Shown piece after piece: positions 43,143 through 51,504 of a stretch of DNA of 64,000 bases. The stretch comes from Pedomonas mirosovicensis (GTDB taxonomy: Bacteria > Pseudomonadota > Alphaproteobacteria > Sphingomonadales > Sphingomonadaceae). Each line of letters opens with the position of its first letter. The first letter of the stretch is position 1. The position numbers were made by a program, and so were the translations under genes. Under the pieces are notes generated by a model. The model did not search any database and was not told where the DNA came from. It worked only from the letters and a program-made list of their open reading frames with translations. The stretch is from positions 62,001-126,000 of the forward strand of contig NZ_JAKFIA010000002.1 of assembly GCF_022569295.1 (NCBI RefSeq), read 5' to 3'.

Positions 43143-45671
43143 CTACTTCTGGCAGTCGACCACCGCCTCGGTCACCGTGCCCACCGACACGCGGGCGAGG
43201 CTGACGGTCATCTTGGCCGACGTGGAGAGGATGAACGGCGCGTCGATCTTGCTCATGTCCGTGCCCGCCTTGGCAAAGCACTTGAGCGGCACGCCGACGG
43301 TCTGCCACGTGCCGATCTTCGCCACGTCGAGCTTGCCAAGCGAGAATTCGCCGCCGCAGTTGTCCCCGCAGCGCATGCCGAGCGAGACCGGCCCGTTCGG
43401 CGCCTCGTCCACCCGCGCCGTCACCAGCAGCATGACATCGCCGTTGGTCTCGCGGGTGAGGTCGATCGGGTTCAACGTGGTCAGCGCCACGCTCGCCGGG
43501 CCCTTGCCGTCGAACGCGAAGCGGCGCGCGCCTTCCTGCACCTGATAGTCGGTCGAGGTCACGGTCACGCGGCCATCGGCGGACCGGGCGGGAACGGTGG
43601 TGATGCGGGTCTGGCCGCCTTCGCCTCCGGCCACGTTAAGCGACCAGCTGGCCGCCGGCACGCCCCGGTTGAAGAACACGTCGGTGGCCTGCGCGTCTTC
43701 CTTCACGCCCGGATCTTCCGGCAGCTTGGCGACAGTCTGGTTGCTCGTCGTCTTCAGGCCGTAGCCGAGCGGGAACAGCTTCGGCCCCTTGGCGTTGGCT
43801 GTGGCCGGCCAGCTGAAGCTGAGCGAGCCCTGGAACTCATAGGCCGGCTTGCCGTCCTTGCCGCGGAACAGCATGTCGGCCACGCCCTCGCCCTCGGAGC
43901 CCGGCAGCCAGGCGACGACGAACGCATCGCTGGCGTTGATCTCCGGGTTCACCCAGAGCGGGCGGCCCGTCAGCATGACGGCGACCACGGGGATGCCCTG
44001 CGCCTTCAGGCGGCGCATGGTCTCCAGCGGCTTGCGAAGCTCCGGCTTCAGTTGGAGGGTTTTGATGTCGCCCTGGAACTCGGCATAGGGCGTCTCGCCG
44101 AACACGACGATCGCCGCATCGGGCTTGCCGTTCTTGAAGCTGCCGTCCGGCGACAGGGTGGCCGTGCCGCCTGCCTGCTTCACCGCCGCCGAAATACCGT
44201 CCCACAGCGAGGTCGCGCCGGGGAAGTACTTGCGATCAACGCCGGTGCCCTGCCACGTGAGCGTCCAACCGCCCGACTGGCGCGCGATATCATCCGCTCC
44301 GTCGCCCGCCACCAGAATGTTGGCGTTCGGCCTCAAAGGCAGCACGCCGCCGTTGTTCTTCAGGAGCACGAGCGACTTGCGAACCGCCTCGCGCGCGATC
44401 GCCCGGTGGTCCGGATGGCCAAGCAGCTTCCAGTCGCCCGCATAGGCGCGCGACGACGGCTTGCCCATCTCGAACAGGCCGGAGCGCACCTTGACCCGCA
44501 GCACGTTGCGGACCGCATCGTCCAGGCGGCTCATTGGCACGGTGCCGTCCTTCACCTGCTGGAGCAGGCTGTGGTAGATCGGCTTCCAGCTATCGGGGGC
44601 CATGTACATATCAAGGCCCGCGTTGATCGCCTGCGGGCAGCTGGCGTTGGTGCACCCCGCTACCTGGCCATGGGCGTTCCAGTCGCTGATGACAAAGCCG
44701 CCGAAGCCCATGCGCTTCTTCAGCACGTCGGTCAGCAGGCCCTTGTGGCCGGTCACCTTCACGCCGTTCCAGCTGGAGAAGCTGGCCATGACGGTCTGCA
44801 CGCCGGCCTCGATGGCGGCCACATAGGGCATGCCGTGAATATCGCGCAGCTCTTCCTCGGAGATACGGGCGTCACCCTGGTCGCGGCCCTCGAAGGTGCC
44901 GCCATCAGCCAGGAAGTGCTTGGTGCTGGCCAGCACGTGGGGGCCCGCCAGAATGGGCTCCTTGCCCGGCTTGCCCTGCAAGCCCTCGATGAACTGGCCG
45001 ACGTAGCTCGCCACCAGCTTGGGGTCTTCCGAATAGCCCTCGTAGGCGCGGCCCCAGCGGCCATCCTGCGGCACGGCAATGGTGGGGGCGAACGTCCACT
45101 CCATGCCGGTTGCGCGGATTTCCAACGCCGTCGCCTCAGCGATGCGCTTCATCAGCGCGGGGTCGTGCATCGCGCCGAGACCGACGTTGTGCGGAAACAG
45201 GGTCGCGCCGACGATGTTGCTGTGGCCGTGGACCGCGTCCGTTCCCCACATCACCGGGATGCCGAGGCGTCCGCCGGTCTTGTCGACCGAGGCTTCATAG
45301 AAGGCGTCAGCAAGCGCCAGCCACTTCTCGGGCGGCGCGAACTCGTCGCCGCCCGGCGCGCTGTTGCCGCCGTTCAGCACCGAGCCCAGATGATATTTCC
45401 GCACGTCCTCCGGCGTGACGCTGGCAATGTCCGCCTGGACGACCTGGCCCACCTTCTCCTCGAGCGTCATGCGGGCCAGCAGCGCGTTCACCCGCGCCTC
45501 GAGCGCTGGGTCGTTCGCATAGGGCCAGTGCGCCTGCGGCCAGATCTCGGGATGCACCGTGGCCTTGCCCATGGAATCGGCTTTGCCGGCAGGGTCCGCG
45601 TTCACCGGCACGGCAGGCAGGGCCAACCCTACCAGTACGGTGGTGCAAAGGGCTCTAAGCGCTATTCTCAT
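43143..45671 (-). CDS. Exported GH3 exo-beta-glucosidase (ExoP/CelD-like)
   Basis: 842 residues with a Sec signal peptide (LRALCTTVLVGLALPAVPVNA). The GH3 TIM barrel shows ARMTLEEKVGQVVQADI, LGIPVMWGTDAVHGHSNIV, TFAPTIAVPQDGRWGRAYEG and GFVISDWNAHGQ near residue 330 with the nucleophile Asp. The second domain has SLVLLKNNGGVLPLR and WLPGSEGEGVADML near 592 with the probable acid/base Glu. About 190 C-terminal residues form an extra beta-rich domain (RVTVTSTDYQVQEG, GEFSLGKLDVAKIGTWQTV) as in ExoP-type exo-1,3/1,4-beta-glucanases. It should release glucose from cello- or laminari-oligosaccharides or glucomannan fragments in the periplasm. Two putative regulatory sites lie upstream at 45729-45743 and 45770-45783. 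Confidence 0.93.
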   Translation of the reverse strand: MRIALRALCTTVLVGLALPAVPVNADPAGKADSMGKATVHPEIWPQAHWPYANDPALEARVNALLARMTLEEKVGQVVQADIASVTPEDVRKYHLGSVLNGGNSAPGGDEFAPPEKWLALADAFYEASVDKTGGRLGIPVMWGTDAVHGHSNIVGATLFPHNVGLGAMHDPALMKRIAEATALEIRATGMEWTFAPTIAVPQDGRWGRAYEGYSEDPKLVASYVGQFIEGLQGKPGKEPILAGPHVLASTKHFLADGGTFEGRDQGDARISEEELRDIHGMPYVAAIEAGVQTVMASFSSWNGVKVTGHKGLLTDVLKKRMGFGGFVISDWNAHGQVAGCTNASCPQAINAGLDMYMAPDSWKPIYHSLLQQVKDGTVPMSRLDDAVRNVLRVKVRSGLFEMGKPSSRAYAGDWKLLGHPDHRAIAREAVRKSLVLLKNNGGVLPLRPNANILVAGDGADDIARQSGGWTLTWQGTGVDRKYFPGATSLWDGISAAVKQAGGTATLSPDGSFKNGKPDAAIVVFGETPYAEFQGDIKTLQLKPELRKPLETMRRLKAQGIPVVAVMLTGRPLWVNPEINASDAFVVAWLPGSEGEGVADMLFRGKDGKPAYEFQGSLSFSWPATANAKGPKLFPLGYGLKTTSNQTVAKLPEDPGVKEDAQATDVFFNRGVPAASWSLNVAGGEGGQTRITTVPARSADGRVTVTSTDYQVQEGARRFAFDGKGPASVALTTLNPIDLTRETNGDVMLLVTARVDEAPNGPVSLGMRCGDNCGGEFSLGKLDVAKIGTWQTVGVPLKCFAKAGTDMSKIDAPFILSTSAKMTVSLARVSVGTVTEAVVDCQK

Positions 45672-45728
45672 CAGATCCCCCCTTCTCGTTCTTCTTCTGC
45701 TCTCCGGCTTGCGCCAGCCGTGGCATGC

Positions 45729-45743
45729 GATTAAATTAACTTG
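45729..45743 (-). promoter_or_regulatory. Recurring AT-rich motif upstream of the GH3 gene
   Basis: The minus strand reads CAAGTTAATTTAATC, one base different from the site before the sugar porter at 41654-41668, and 58 bp before the GH3 ATG. In this GC-rich sequence the repeat stands out. The ROK regulator gene at 46145 is the nearest candidate binder; a shared -10 element is the alternative. Confidence 0.45.
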
Positions 45744-45769
45744 AAATAAGTTTTAAGCTTGTCTTTCAT

Positions 45770-45783
45770 TGGCAGCGCTGTCA
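45770..45783. promoter_or_regulatory. LacI-type operator TGGCAGCGCTGTCA before the GH3 gene
   Basis: A near-perfect palindrome (12 of 14 positions; TTG-CAGCGCTG-CAA arms when extended) with central CG, 99 bp before the GH3 ATG. It resembles operators of LacI-type beta-glucoside regulators and shares its TGTCA arm with the site at 25599-25612. No LacI gene is adjacent, so its regulator lies elsewhere or is the protein encoded at 24425. Confidence 0.55.
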
Positions 45784-46144
45784 AGTGTGGACAGAAGCCG
45801 ACTGGTTGATTGGGTAGGGGGAAGAAAATGTGCAAAAGCCGCGGCATAGCGCTTTTCTTCCGTTCAAGCTCCGCTCCGGCCGGTCCTTATGGCAGATGCG
45901 CGCCCTCCTCCCGGCGCCATCTGCTCATTTCCCCCTCGGCACTATTGCCCGCCTCAGCGCTTGCCACTAGCCTTGGCACTGGCCGGGCGGGCCAGGGCCT
46001 CCGCCTGGCCAAGCCGATTCGGCATGGCGGTATGCGTATGTCAGGCGTTGCCAACCCGGTGCAGTCGTGTCTGTTTCGCGTGCATTTGGCAAACCTCCAT
46101 GCCGGCAACCACAAGGCCCGTTTTCAGAGGGAGCCACTGCGCGC

Positions 46145-47371
46145 ATGACACCGGCCAGGAGCAGGATCAGACTTTCCGGCACCAATCTGGAACGCGCCGC
46201 CGACCACAATCAGCGGGTTACTTTGCACGCGATCCGGGTCAATGGGTCCCTCACCCGCATTGACCTAGCGAACATTACAGGCCTGACGCCGCCAGCAATC
46301 GCCAACATCACCAAGCGGCTGCTGAAGGAAGGGTTGATCGAGGAGGCCGGGCAGCGCCGCGGCGGCCGAGGCCAGCCGCCGACCAAGCTCACCATCAACC
46401 GCCAGGCCTGCTATTCCATCGGCGTTAACATCGACCGCGACCACATCACCATGGTGATGGTGGACTTTGTCGGGCAGACGGTCGCCCGCATCTCGCGCGA
46501 GGTGCCCTTCGCCCTGCCGAGCGACGTGAAGGCGCTTTACCAGAAATCCTTCGACAAGATGCTGCTGGAGGCGGGCATCGACCGGTCACGGCTGGTCGGC
46601 GTCGGCGTCGCCATTCCGGACGGCCTTGGCGTCGTTGATATTCCCGGCCGCCCCGCCGCCTATGCCGAGTGGGAGACGACCGACATTCCCTCCCTCTTTG
46701 CCGAGCCCATGGAACTGCCGGTCTTCGTGGAAAACGACGCGGCCGCCGCCGCCATGGGCGAGCTGCAGCTGGGCCATGGGCAGAAATACGCCAGCTTTTT
46801 CTATATCCTGATCTCTTCCGGCCTTGGCGGCGGCCTCGTCGTTGACGGGGCCTATTTCCGCGGCGCAGACGGGCGCAGCGGCGAGCTGGGCTGGCTGATG
46901 TGCGACAACGGCAAGGGCGGGCGCGAGCAGCTGCAGCACATCGTCTCGCTCTCGGGCCTCTCCGCCCCGCTGCAGGCCGCCGGATTCAGCCTTGCCGATA
47001 TGCTGACAGGCAGCGGCCCGCTCGACAGGATGGAGCCGATCATCGAGCAGTGGATCGATTTTTCGGTCGAGCGACTGGTTGAGCCCATGGTCGCCATCAA
47101 CTGCCTCATCAACCCTGCCGCCGTGCTGATCGGCGGCCGGCTGCCCAGCCTGTTCGTCGACCGGCTGGCGACCAAAATGAACCAACACCTGCGACGCCAG
47201 GCGACGAACGTGCCGGTGATTGCCCCCGTTGAACGGGCGGCTTTGTCGGAAGACGCTCCCGCCGTCGGCGCAGCTATTCTGCCATTCAGCCACTTCCTGT
47301 TGCCGAGACCCGGCGCCTTATGGAAAGCGCCGGCCTCCGGAGACGAAAACGCGTCTCAACGGGCTGCCTGA
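46145..47371 (+). CDS. ROK-family transcriptional regulator (NagC/XylR/Mlc-like)
   Basis: 408 residues from the ATG at 46145, preceded by GGGAG; the frame is open upstream but has no better start. The N-terminal winged helix (LHAIRVNGSLTRIDLANITG, then LTPPAIANITKRLLKEGLI) is joined to a ROK sugar-kinase-like domain (YSIGVNIDRDHITMVMVD, VENDAAAAAMGELQLG, ISSGLGGGLVVDG). The Cys-rich zinc motif of Mlc and NagC (CxCGxxGCxE) is absent: the place reads GELGWLMCDNGKGG. So effector binding may differ from the classical members. It is divergent from the GH3 gene and lies 59 bp before a FucP-like transporter on the same strand. It probably senses a free sugar or sugar phosphate from this locus. Confidence 0.9.
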   Translation: MTPARSRIRLSGTNLERAADHNQRVTLHAIRVNGSLTRIDLANITGLTPPAIANITKRLLKEGLIEEAGQRRGGRGQPPTKLTINRQACYSIGVNIDRDHITMVMVDFVGQTVARISREVPFALPSDVKALYQKSFDKMLLEAGIDRSRLVGVGVAIPDGLGVVDIPGRPAAYAEWETTDIPSLFAEPMELPVFVENDAAAAAMGELQLGHGQKYASFFYILISSGLGGGLVVDGAYFRGADGRSGELGWLMCDNGKGGREQLQHIVSLSGLSAPLQAAGFSLADMLTGSGPLDRMEPIIEQWIDFSVERLVEPMVAINCLINPAAVLIGGRLPSLFVDRLATKMNQHLRRQATNVPVIAPVERAALSEDAPAVGAAILPFSHFLLPRPGALWKAPASGDENASQRAA

Positions 47372-47430
47372 TAAAAAAATGCGAAAGGGCGGCGTCGTGG
47401 CCTGGATGTGGCATCTATTGGGGAGAGAAC

Positions 47431-48717
47431 ATGTCCAGAGCCAAAGGCACCACCGCCGCCTTCGCCATTGTTACATCGCTGTTTTTCGTCTGGGGCTTCA
47501 TCACATCCAACAATGACCCCCTGATCGCGGCGCTGCGCGCCATCTTCAAGCTGAACTATACCGAAGCCCTGCTCACCCAGTTCGCCTTCTTCATGGGCTA
47601 CGGTATCTGCTCCCTACCAGCCGCCTGGGTGGTCAACCGGCTGGGCTCCGTCCGGGGCATCATGGTGGCCCTCGGGCTGATGGTGGCAAGCTGCCTCCTC
47701 ATCCTGCCCGCCACATCGCTGCAAGCCTATTGGCTGGTGCTGGTGGCGCTGTTCGTCATGGCGTCGGGCATCACCGGCCTGCAGGTGGCCGCCAACCCGC
47801 TGGCGGCGGCCCTCGGCACCCCTGAGCGCAGCCATTTCCGCCTCACCTTCGCCCAGGCGTTCAACTCGCTTGGCGTGGTGCTCGGCGTGCATCTGGGCGC
47901 CAACATCATGCTGGACCAAAGCCTATTCACCGAAGGCGAGGCGCACATCACTGATCCTGTCATCCGCGTGGCCGCCCTTGGCGCTGTCAACCATGCCTTC
48001 CTCATCATCGCCGGCCTCATTGCGCTCCTGATGCTGACCATCTGGCTGTCACACAGGCGCATCGAGGAAGCCGCGCCCACCGTCGCCTTTGGCTCGGGCG
48101 CGTCTGTCGTTGCCGCGCTGAGCTCGCCCTGGGCGCTGTTCGGCGCGGTTGCCATCTTCCTCTACGTCGGCGCGGAAGTGGCAATCAGCAGCGTCATGAT
48201 TAACTTCCTCAACCAATCGAGCACGCTCGGGCTGCCGCTGGATGAAGCCGGGGCCTACCTTGCCAACTTCTACTGGGGTGGCGCGCTCGTCGGCCGCTTC
48301 ATCGGCAGCGCCCTCCTCACCCGCATCAAGGCCCCGACCCTGCTCACCCTTGCCACCGTTCTCGCTGCCGCGCTCTGCCTGACCGTGACGCTGACAAACG
48401 GGCCGATCGCGGGCTATGCGGCGCTGGCCGTGGGCCTGTTCAACTCGATCATGTTCCCGACTATCTTCTCCATCACGCTGGAGCGGGCAGGCGTTGCCCA
48501 TTCCTCGACGGCGGGCCTGCTATGCGTCGCCATCGTGGGCGGCGCGCTCCTGCCGCTGCTGGTCGGCCGGATCGCCGATGCAGCATCGCTGGAGCTGTCG
48601 TTCGTGGTGCCGTTGATCGCCTACTGCGTCATCGCCGTCTTCGCCGCCAGCGCACGGCGGGCGAAACCGGTCAGCGCGGTATCCGACGCGACCGACCAAC
48701 CGGTCCTCAGCCATTGA
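47431..48717 (+). CDS. MFS sugar transporter, FucP/GluP-like
   Basis: 428 residues with about twelve membrane helices. The N-terminal motif SLFFVWGFITSNNDPLIAAL and the following QFAFFMGYGICSLPAAW, VALFVMASGITGLQVAANPL and FAQAFNSLGVVLG are those of the FucP/glucose-galactose transporter family, and LFNSIMFPTIFSITLE is near helix 10. Such proteins import fucose, glucose, galactose or mannose by proton symport in the inner membrane. GGGGAGAGAAC stands before the ATG at 47431. It follows the ROK regulator by 59 bp, probably as one unit, and ends at a strong terminator. The fructokinase on the opposite strand beyond it may phosphorylate what it brings in. Confidence 0.9.
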   Translation: MSRAKGTTAAFAIVTSLFFVWGFITSNNDPLIAALRAIFKLNYTEALLTQFAFFMGYGICSLPAAWVVNRLGSVRGIMVALGLMVASCLLILPATSLQAYWLVLVALFVMASGITGLQVAANPLAAALGTPERSHFRLTFAQAFNSLGVVLGVHLGANIMLDQSLFTEGEAHITDPVIRVAALGAVNHAFLIIAGLIALLMLTIWLSHRRIEEAAPTVAFGSGASVVAALSSPWALFGAVAIFLYVGAEVAISSVMINFLNQSSTLGLPLDEAGAYLANFYWGGALVGRFIGSALLTRIKAPTLLTLATVLAAALCLTVTLTNGPIAGYAALAVGLFNSIMFPTIFSITLERAGVAHSSTAGLLCVAIVGGALLPLLVGRIADAASLELSFVVPLIAYCVIAVFAASARRAKPVSAVSDATDQPVLSH

Positions 48718-48735
48718 GGGTCAGCGAGGCTTTTA

Positions 48736-48788
48736 TGCAGGGGACGCTCAGGCAGTGCCTTCGCCCCCTGCACCCCTTCCCTTTTTTT
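48736..48788 (+). terminator. Rho-independent terminator of the FucP-like gene
   Basis: TGCAGGGG (48736-48743) pairs with CCCCTGCA (48765-48772), with an inner AGGC/GCCT hairpin, and seven T follow at 48782-48788. It lies 19 bp after the transporter stop. Confidence 0.8.
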
Positions 48789-48842
48789 GAGACGAGCACG
48801 AGCAAGCCGCACGTGCCTGCTCATGTCGCGCACGATCTTAAG

Positions 48843-48879
48843 AAAAAATGGGAGTGCAGAGGGCCCGAGTCCCTCTGCA
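48843..48879 (-). terminator. Rho-independent terminator of the fructokinase gene
   Basis: TGCAGAGGG pairs with CCCTCTGCA (48855-48879), and on the minus strand a six-T tract follows after CTCCCA. It lies 7 bp after the kinase stop. Confidence 0.85.
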
Positions 48880-48886
48880 ATAAGGA

Positions 48887-49816
48887 TCAGCCCTTGCGGC
48901 CCTGCGCCTCTTCCAGCGCCAGGGCCATGGCGATGGGACCGAGCGGGCCGGCCTTAACGCCGAGGCCCGGCGCGCAGATCAGCTCCGCCGTATCCGGCAG
49001 GGCGATGTAGTTGTTGATGCTTTCTTCCAGCAGTTTTGCAACGCGCGGTAGCAAATGAGGCTGGCCGTTGATGACGCCGCCGCCCATGATGATCCGCTTG
49101 GGGCCGGTGGCGAGCACCAACGTGTGGGAGAGTTGCGCCAGCGTATGGGCAACCAATTCCCAGACCGGGTGATCGGCGGAAATGGTCGAGATATGCTCGC
49201 TTTCCAAACGCGCCTTGATGGCCGTGCCAGAGGCAAGGCCCTCGACGCAATCGCCGTGGAACGGGCAGCAGCCACCCCAGGCATCGCCCTTGGCGCGCGC
49301 GATCCGCATGTGGCCGATCTCGCAGTGGCCGAGACCGCGCGTGGGGCGGCCGTGAACGATGAGACCGCAGCCGACGCCCGTGCCAACCGTCACATAGACA
49401 TAATCCGCCAGTCCTTTCGCCGCGCCCCAGCGCCCTTCGGCAAGGGCAGCGCCGTTGACGTCCGTATCGAAAGCCATCGGCACAGGGTAAGGGCGGGAGA
49501 GCCGCTGCGCCACGTCAGTGTTGGACCAATGAGGCTTACTGGTCAGCGTCACGTAGCCGTAGGTGGGTGAACCCGGCATCAGATCCACCGGCCCGAACGA
49601 GGCAATGCCAAGGGCACGGAACCCGTGGACCTTCCACCAGCGCGCCAGAATTTCTTCCAGCGCGCTCAAGGTCTCTTCCGGCCGGGTGGTTGGCACCGTT
49701 TCCTGCTGGAAAATATGCCCGGTCTCATCCGCAAGCACACAGATGCACTTCGTTCCGCCCAGCTCGATACCGGCAAGGAGGCGCTGGCGGTCGGACGGCA
49801 TCTCGTTCACATTCAT
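48887..49816 (-). CDS. ROK-family fructokinase (possible manno/fructokinase)
   Basis: 309 residues, cytoplasmic. The ATP-binding start is AGIELGGTKCICVLADETG, then GIASFGPVDLMPGSPTYGYV, FDTDVNGAALAEGRWGAAKG with the catalytic Asp, and VTVGTGVGCGLIVHG. The zinc-binding signature of ROK fructokinases is intact: GHCEIGHM and CCPFHGDCVEGLASGTA (a Cys-x2-His-x4-Cys arrangement). This subgroup phosphorylates fructose and often mannose, giving fructose-6-phosphate or mannose-6-phosphate for Pgi and ManA. It lies 46 bp after the halogenase-like gene on the same strand and ends at a good terminator, so it closes the receptor-halogenase-kinase unit. A second Met (MPSDRQ) is a possible start. Confidence 0.92.
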   Translation of the reverse strand: MNVNEMPSDRQRLLAGIELGGTKCICVLADETGHIFQQETVPTTRPEETLSALEEILARWWKVHGFRALGIASFGPVDLMPGSPTYGYVTLTSKPHWSNTDVAQRLSRPYPVPMAFDTDVNGAALAEGRWGAAKGLADYVYVTVGTGVGCGLIVHGRPTRGLGHCEIGHMRIARAKGDAWGGCCPFHGDCVEGLASGTAIKARLESEHISTISADHPVWELVAHTLAQLSHTLVLATGPKRIIMGGGVINGQPHLLPRVAKLLEESINNYIALPDTAELICAPGLGVKAGPLGPIAMALALEEAQGRKG

Positions 49817-49862
49817 TTCAAGAGAACCCTACTGCTTTACATTAAAAAAATATTTGTCCCGC

Positions 49863-51392
49863 TCACGACCCGCACATCTCCGCCAGGGCCTGGCGGTGAG
49901 GTTTTGCATGCTTGAGCGCCGCGTTGATCGCCTCGCGCATTCGCCCAAGGGCCGATACCAGCTCGTCATTCGTGAAATAGTCCGCCATTGGATCATATCG
50001 ATCGGGCAGCATCCCAAACCCGGCGTACATGCTCAGCCAGCTTGGATCGAGAAACGTTTCCCACTCATAGCGGACCAGCTTGCCGCGCGATCTGAACAGC
50101 CGGATCTTGTGCGCGAGTTTTTCCGGCAGCTCCATCGTGCGGCAATGGTCCCACAGGGGTTCGCCCACCCGCTGGTTACCAGCGTAGTGCAGCATGAGGA
50201 AATCACGGATGCGCTCATATTCCAGCGTCGTGGTGCGGTTGTATTCCGCCGCCAGGGCAGGGTCGAAATTGCGATCGGGGAACAGATCGAGAAGCTTTTC
50301 AACGCCGGTTTGAATAAGCGTGATGCTGGTGGACTCCAGCGGTTCCAGAAAGCCCGCAGCCAGGCCGATCGCCACGCAATTCCGGCTCCAGAACCGTGCC
50401 CGGCAACCCGCATTGAATCGGATGAGGTTCGGCTCGCCCAAGGCCGCACCCTTCAGGCGGCTTTTCAGCGTGGCGGCTGCTTCGTCATCCGAAATATGGG
50501 CGCTGCTATAGACATAGCCGTTGCCGGCGCGATGCTGGAGCGGGATGGTCCACTGCCACCCGGCCGGAAGCGCGGTGCTGACCGTGCAGGGGGCCTCGTT
50601 GCCCGCCAGTTCCGAGGGCATGGCGACGGCGCGGTCGCACGGTAGAAAATCATTCCAGCTGATATAAGGCACGCCCAGCGCCTGGCCGATCAACAGGGCG
50701 CGAAAGCCCGAACAATCGACGAACAGATCGCCCGCAACGCTGAGGCCACCTTCTGTCTCGATCGACTGGATATTTCCCGTCTCGGGATGGAGCGTGTGGC
50801 CGATGATCCGATCGTCGATGTGCTCCACGCCGTTCTTGCTGGCGAGAATTCGCAGCAGCTTTGCCAGCCGCGCAGCATCGAAATGCATGGCCCAGTCGAA
50901 AATGCCAAGATCGTTCGCCGGGTTGGCTGGGGGCTGCATGAACAGGCCAGCCTTGGCCATTTGAGTGCAAAGCGAATAATCGGCAAGCGGCAGATCATGC
51001 CCGGCCTTGCGTAATTTCAGCCAGTAATGATGAAACTGCACGCCGCGAGAGCGCGCGCCATAAAGGCCGAATGGATGAAAGAAGCTGTGACCGGGGCGCA
51101 GCCAGTCCCTGAAGTCGACGCCCAGCTTGAAGGTGCCGCCCGTCTCCCGCAGCACCAGCGCTTCATCGAGCTCGATGTCGCGGAAGAAGTCACGGATTGC
51201 CGGAACAGTCCCCTCGCCGACCCCGACCGTGCCGATGGCCGAGCTTTCGATGACGGTGATCTTGATCTGTTGTCGCTGCAGGCGATGCGCCAGCAGGCAG
51301 GCCGACATCCAGCCGGCGGTGCCTCCGCCGACGATGACGATTGATCTGATCCGATCCTGACCGCTAGGGCCGGATTTCATGCTGTCGCTCAT
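49863..51392 (-). CDS. Tryptophan-halogenase-family flavoprotein in a TonB-receptor locus
   Basis: 509 residues, close to PrnA-type flavin-dependent halogenases. The FAD loop IVIVGGGTAGWMSACLLA is at the N-terminus. Then come VGVGEGTVPAIRDFF, a GTFKLGVDFRDW segment whose Lys matches the catalytic Lys of PrnA, GWQWTIPLQHR (the family W-x-W-x-I-P motif), and GLAAGFLEPLESTSITL, with the Glu matching the PrnA active-site Glu. So the halogenase centre is preserved. No halide-dependent pathway or natural-product genes lie nearby. In sphingomonads and relatives such genes often sit beside carbohydrate TonB receptors and their true substrate is not known to me. It is 112 bp after the receptor, behind an attenuator-like hairpin, and 46 bp before the fructokinase. 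Confidence 0.9.
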   Translation of the reverse strand: MSDSMKSGPSGQDRIRSIVIVGGGTAGWMSACLLAHRLQRQQIKITVIESSAIGTVGVGEGTVPAIRDFFRDIELDEALVLRETGGTFKLGVDFRDWLRPGHSFFHPFGLYGARSRGVQFHHYWLKLRKAGHDLPLADYSLCTQMAKAGLFMQPPANPANDLGIFDWAMHFDAARLAKLLRILASKNGVEHIDDRIIGHTLHPETGNIQSIETEGGLSVAGDLFVDCSGFRALLIGQALGVPYISWNDFLPCDRAVAMPSELAGNEAPCTVSTALPAGWQWTIPLQHRAGNGYVYSSAHISDDEAAATLKSRLKGAALGEPNLIRFNAGCRARFWSRNCVAIGLAAGFLEPLESTSITLIQTGVEKLLDLFPDRNFDPALAAEYNRTTTLEYERIRDFLMLHYAGNQRVGEPLWDHCRTMELPEKLAHKIRLFRSRGKLVRYEWETFLDPSWLSMYAGFGMLPDRYDPMADYFTNDELVSALGRMREAINAALKHAKPHRQALAEMCGS

Positions 51393-51439
51393 CGTACCTC
51401 GGCCTCCCCCGTTTCAGCCGTACGCCGCTAAGCTTTCAG

Positions 51440-51488
51440 AAAAAGGCGAGCCCGCCCCGGTTCATGAAACCGGATGACGGGCTCTGCC
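51440..51488 (-). terminator. Terminator or attenuator between TonB receptor and halogenase-like gene
   Basis: On the minus strand an outer stem (GAGCCCG with CGGGCTC) encloses an inner stem (CCGGTT with AACCGG), and GCC plus five T follow at 51444-51440. It is 16 bp after the receptor stop. Since the halogenase-like and kinase genes follow on the same strand, it may be a leaky terminator that keeps receptor mRNA above enzyme mRNA. Confidence 0.75.
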
Positions 51489-51504
51489 TTACGCTTGCAT
51501 GGAC

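Larger units (their letters stand above)
45672..46144. other. Divergent control region between the GH3 gene and the ROK regulator
   Basis: About 470 bp with no convincing gene; a 112-codon plus-strand frame lacks a ribosome binding site and any domain. The part next to the GH3 gene is AT-rich and holds two candidate regulatory sites. The part next to the ROK gene is GC-rich, with short G/C dyads but no clear operator. Confidence 0.6.

Noticed and set aside
45810-46148. 112-codon plus-strand open frame between GH3 and ROK genes
   Set aside because: Arg/Pro/Ser-rich translation typical of GC-rich non-coding sequence, no start signal, and it overlaps the ROK start.
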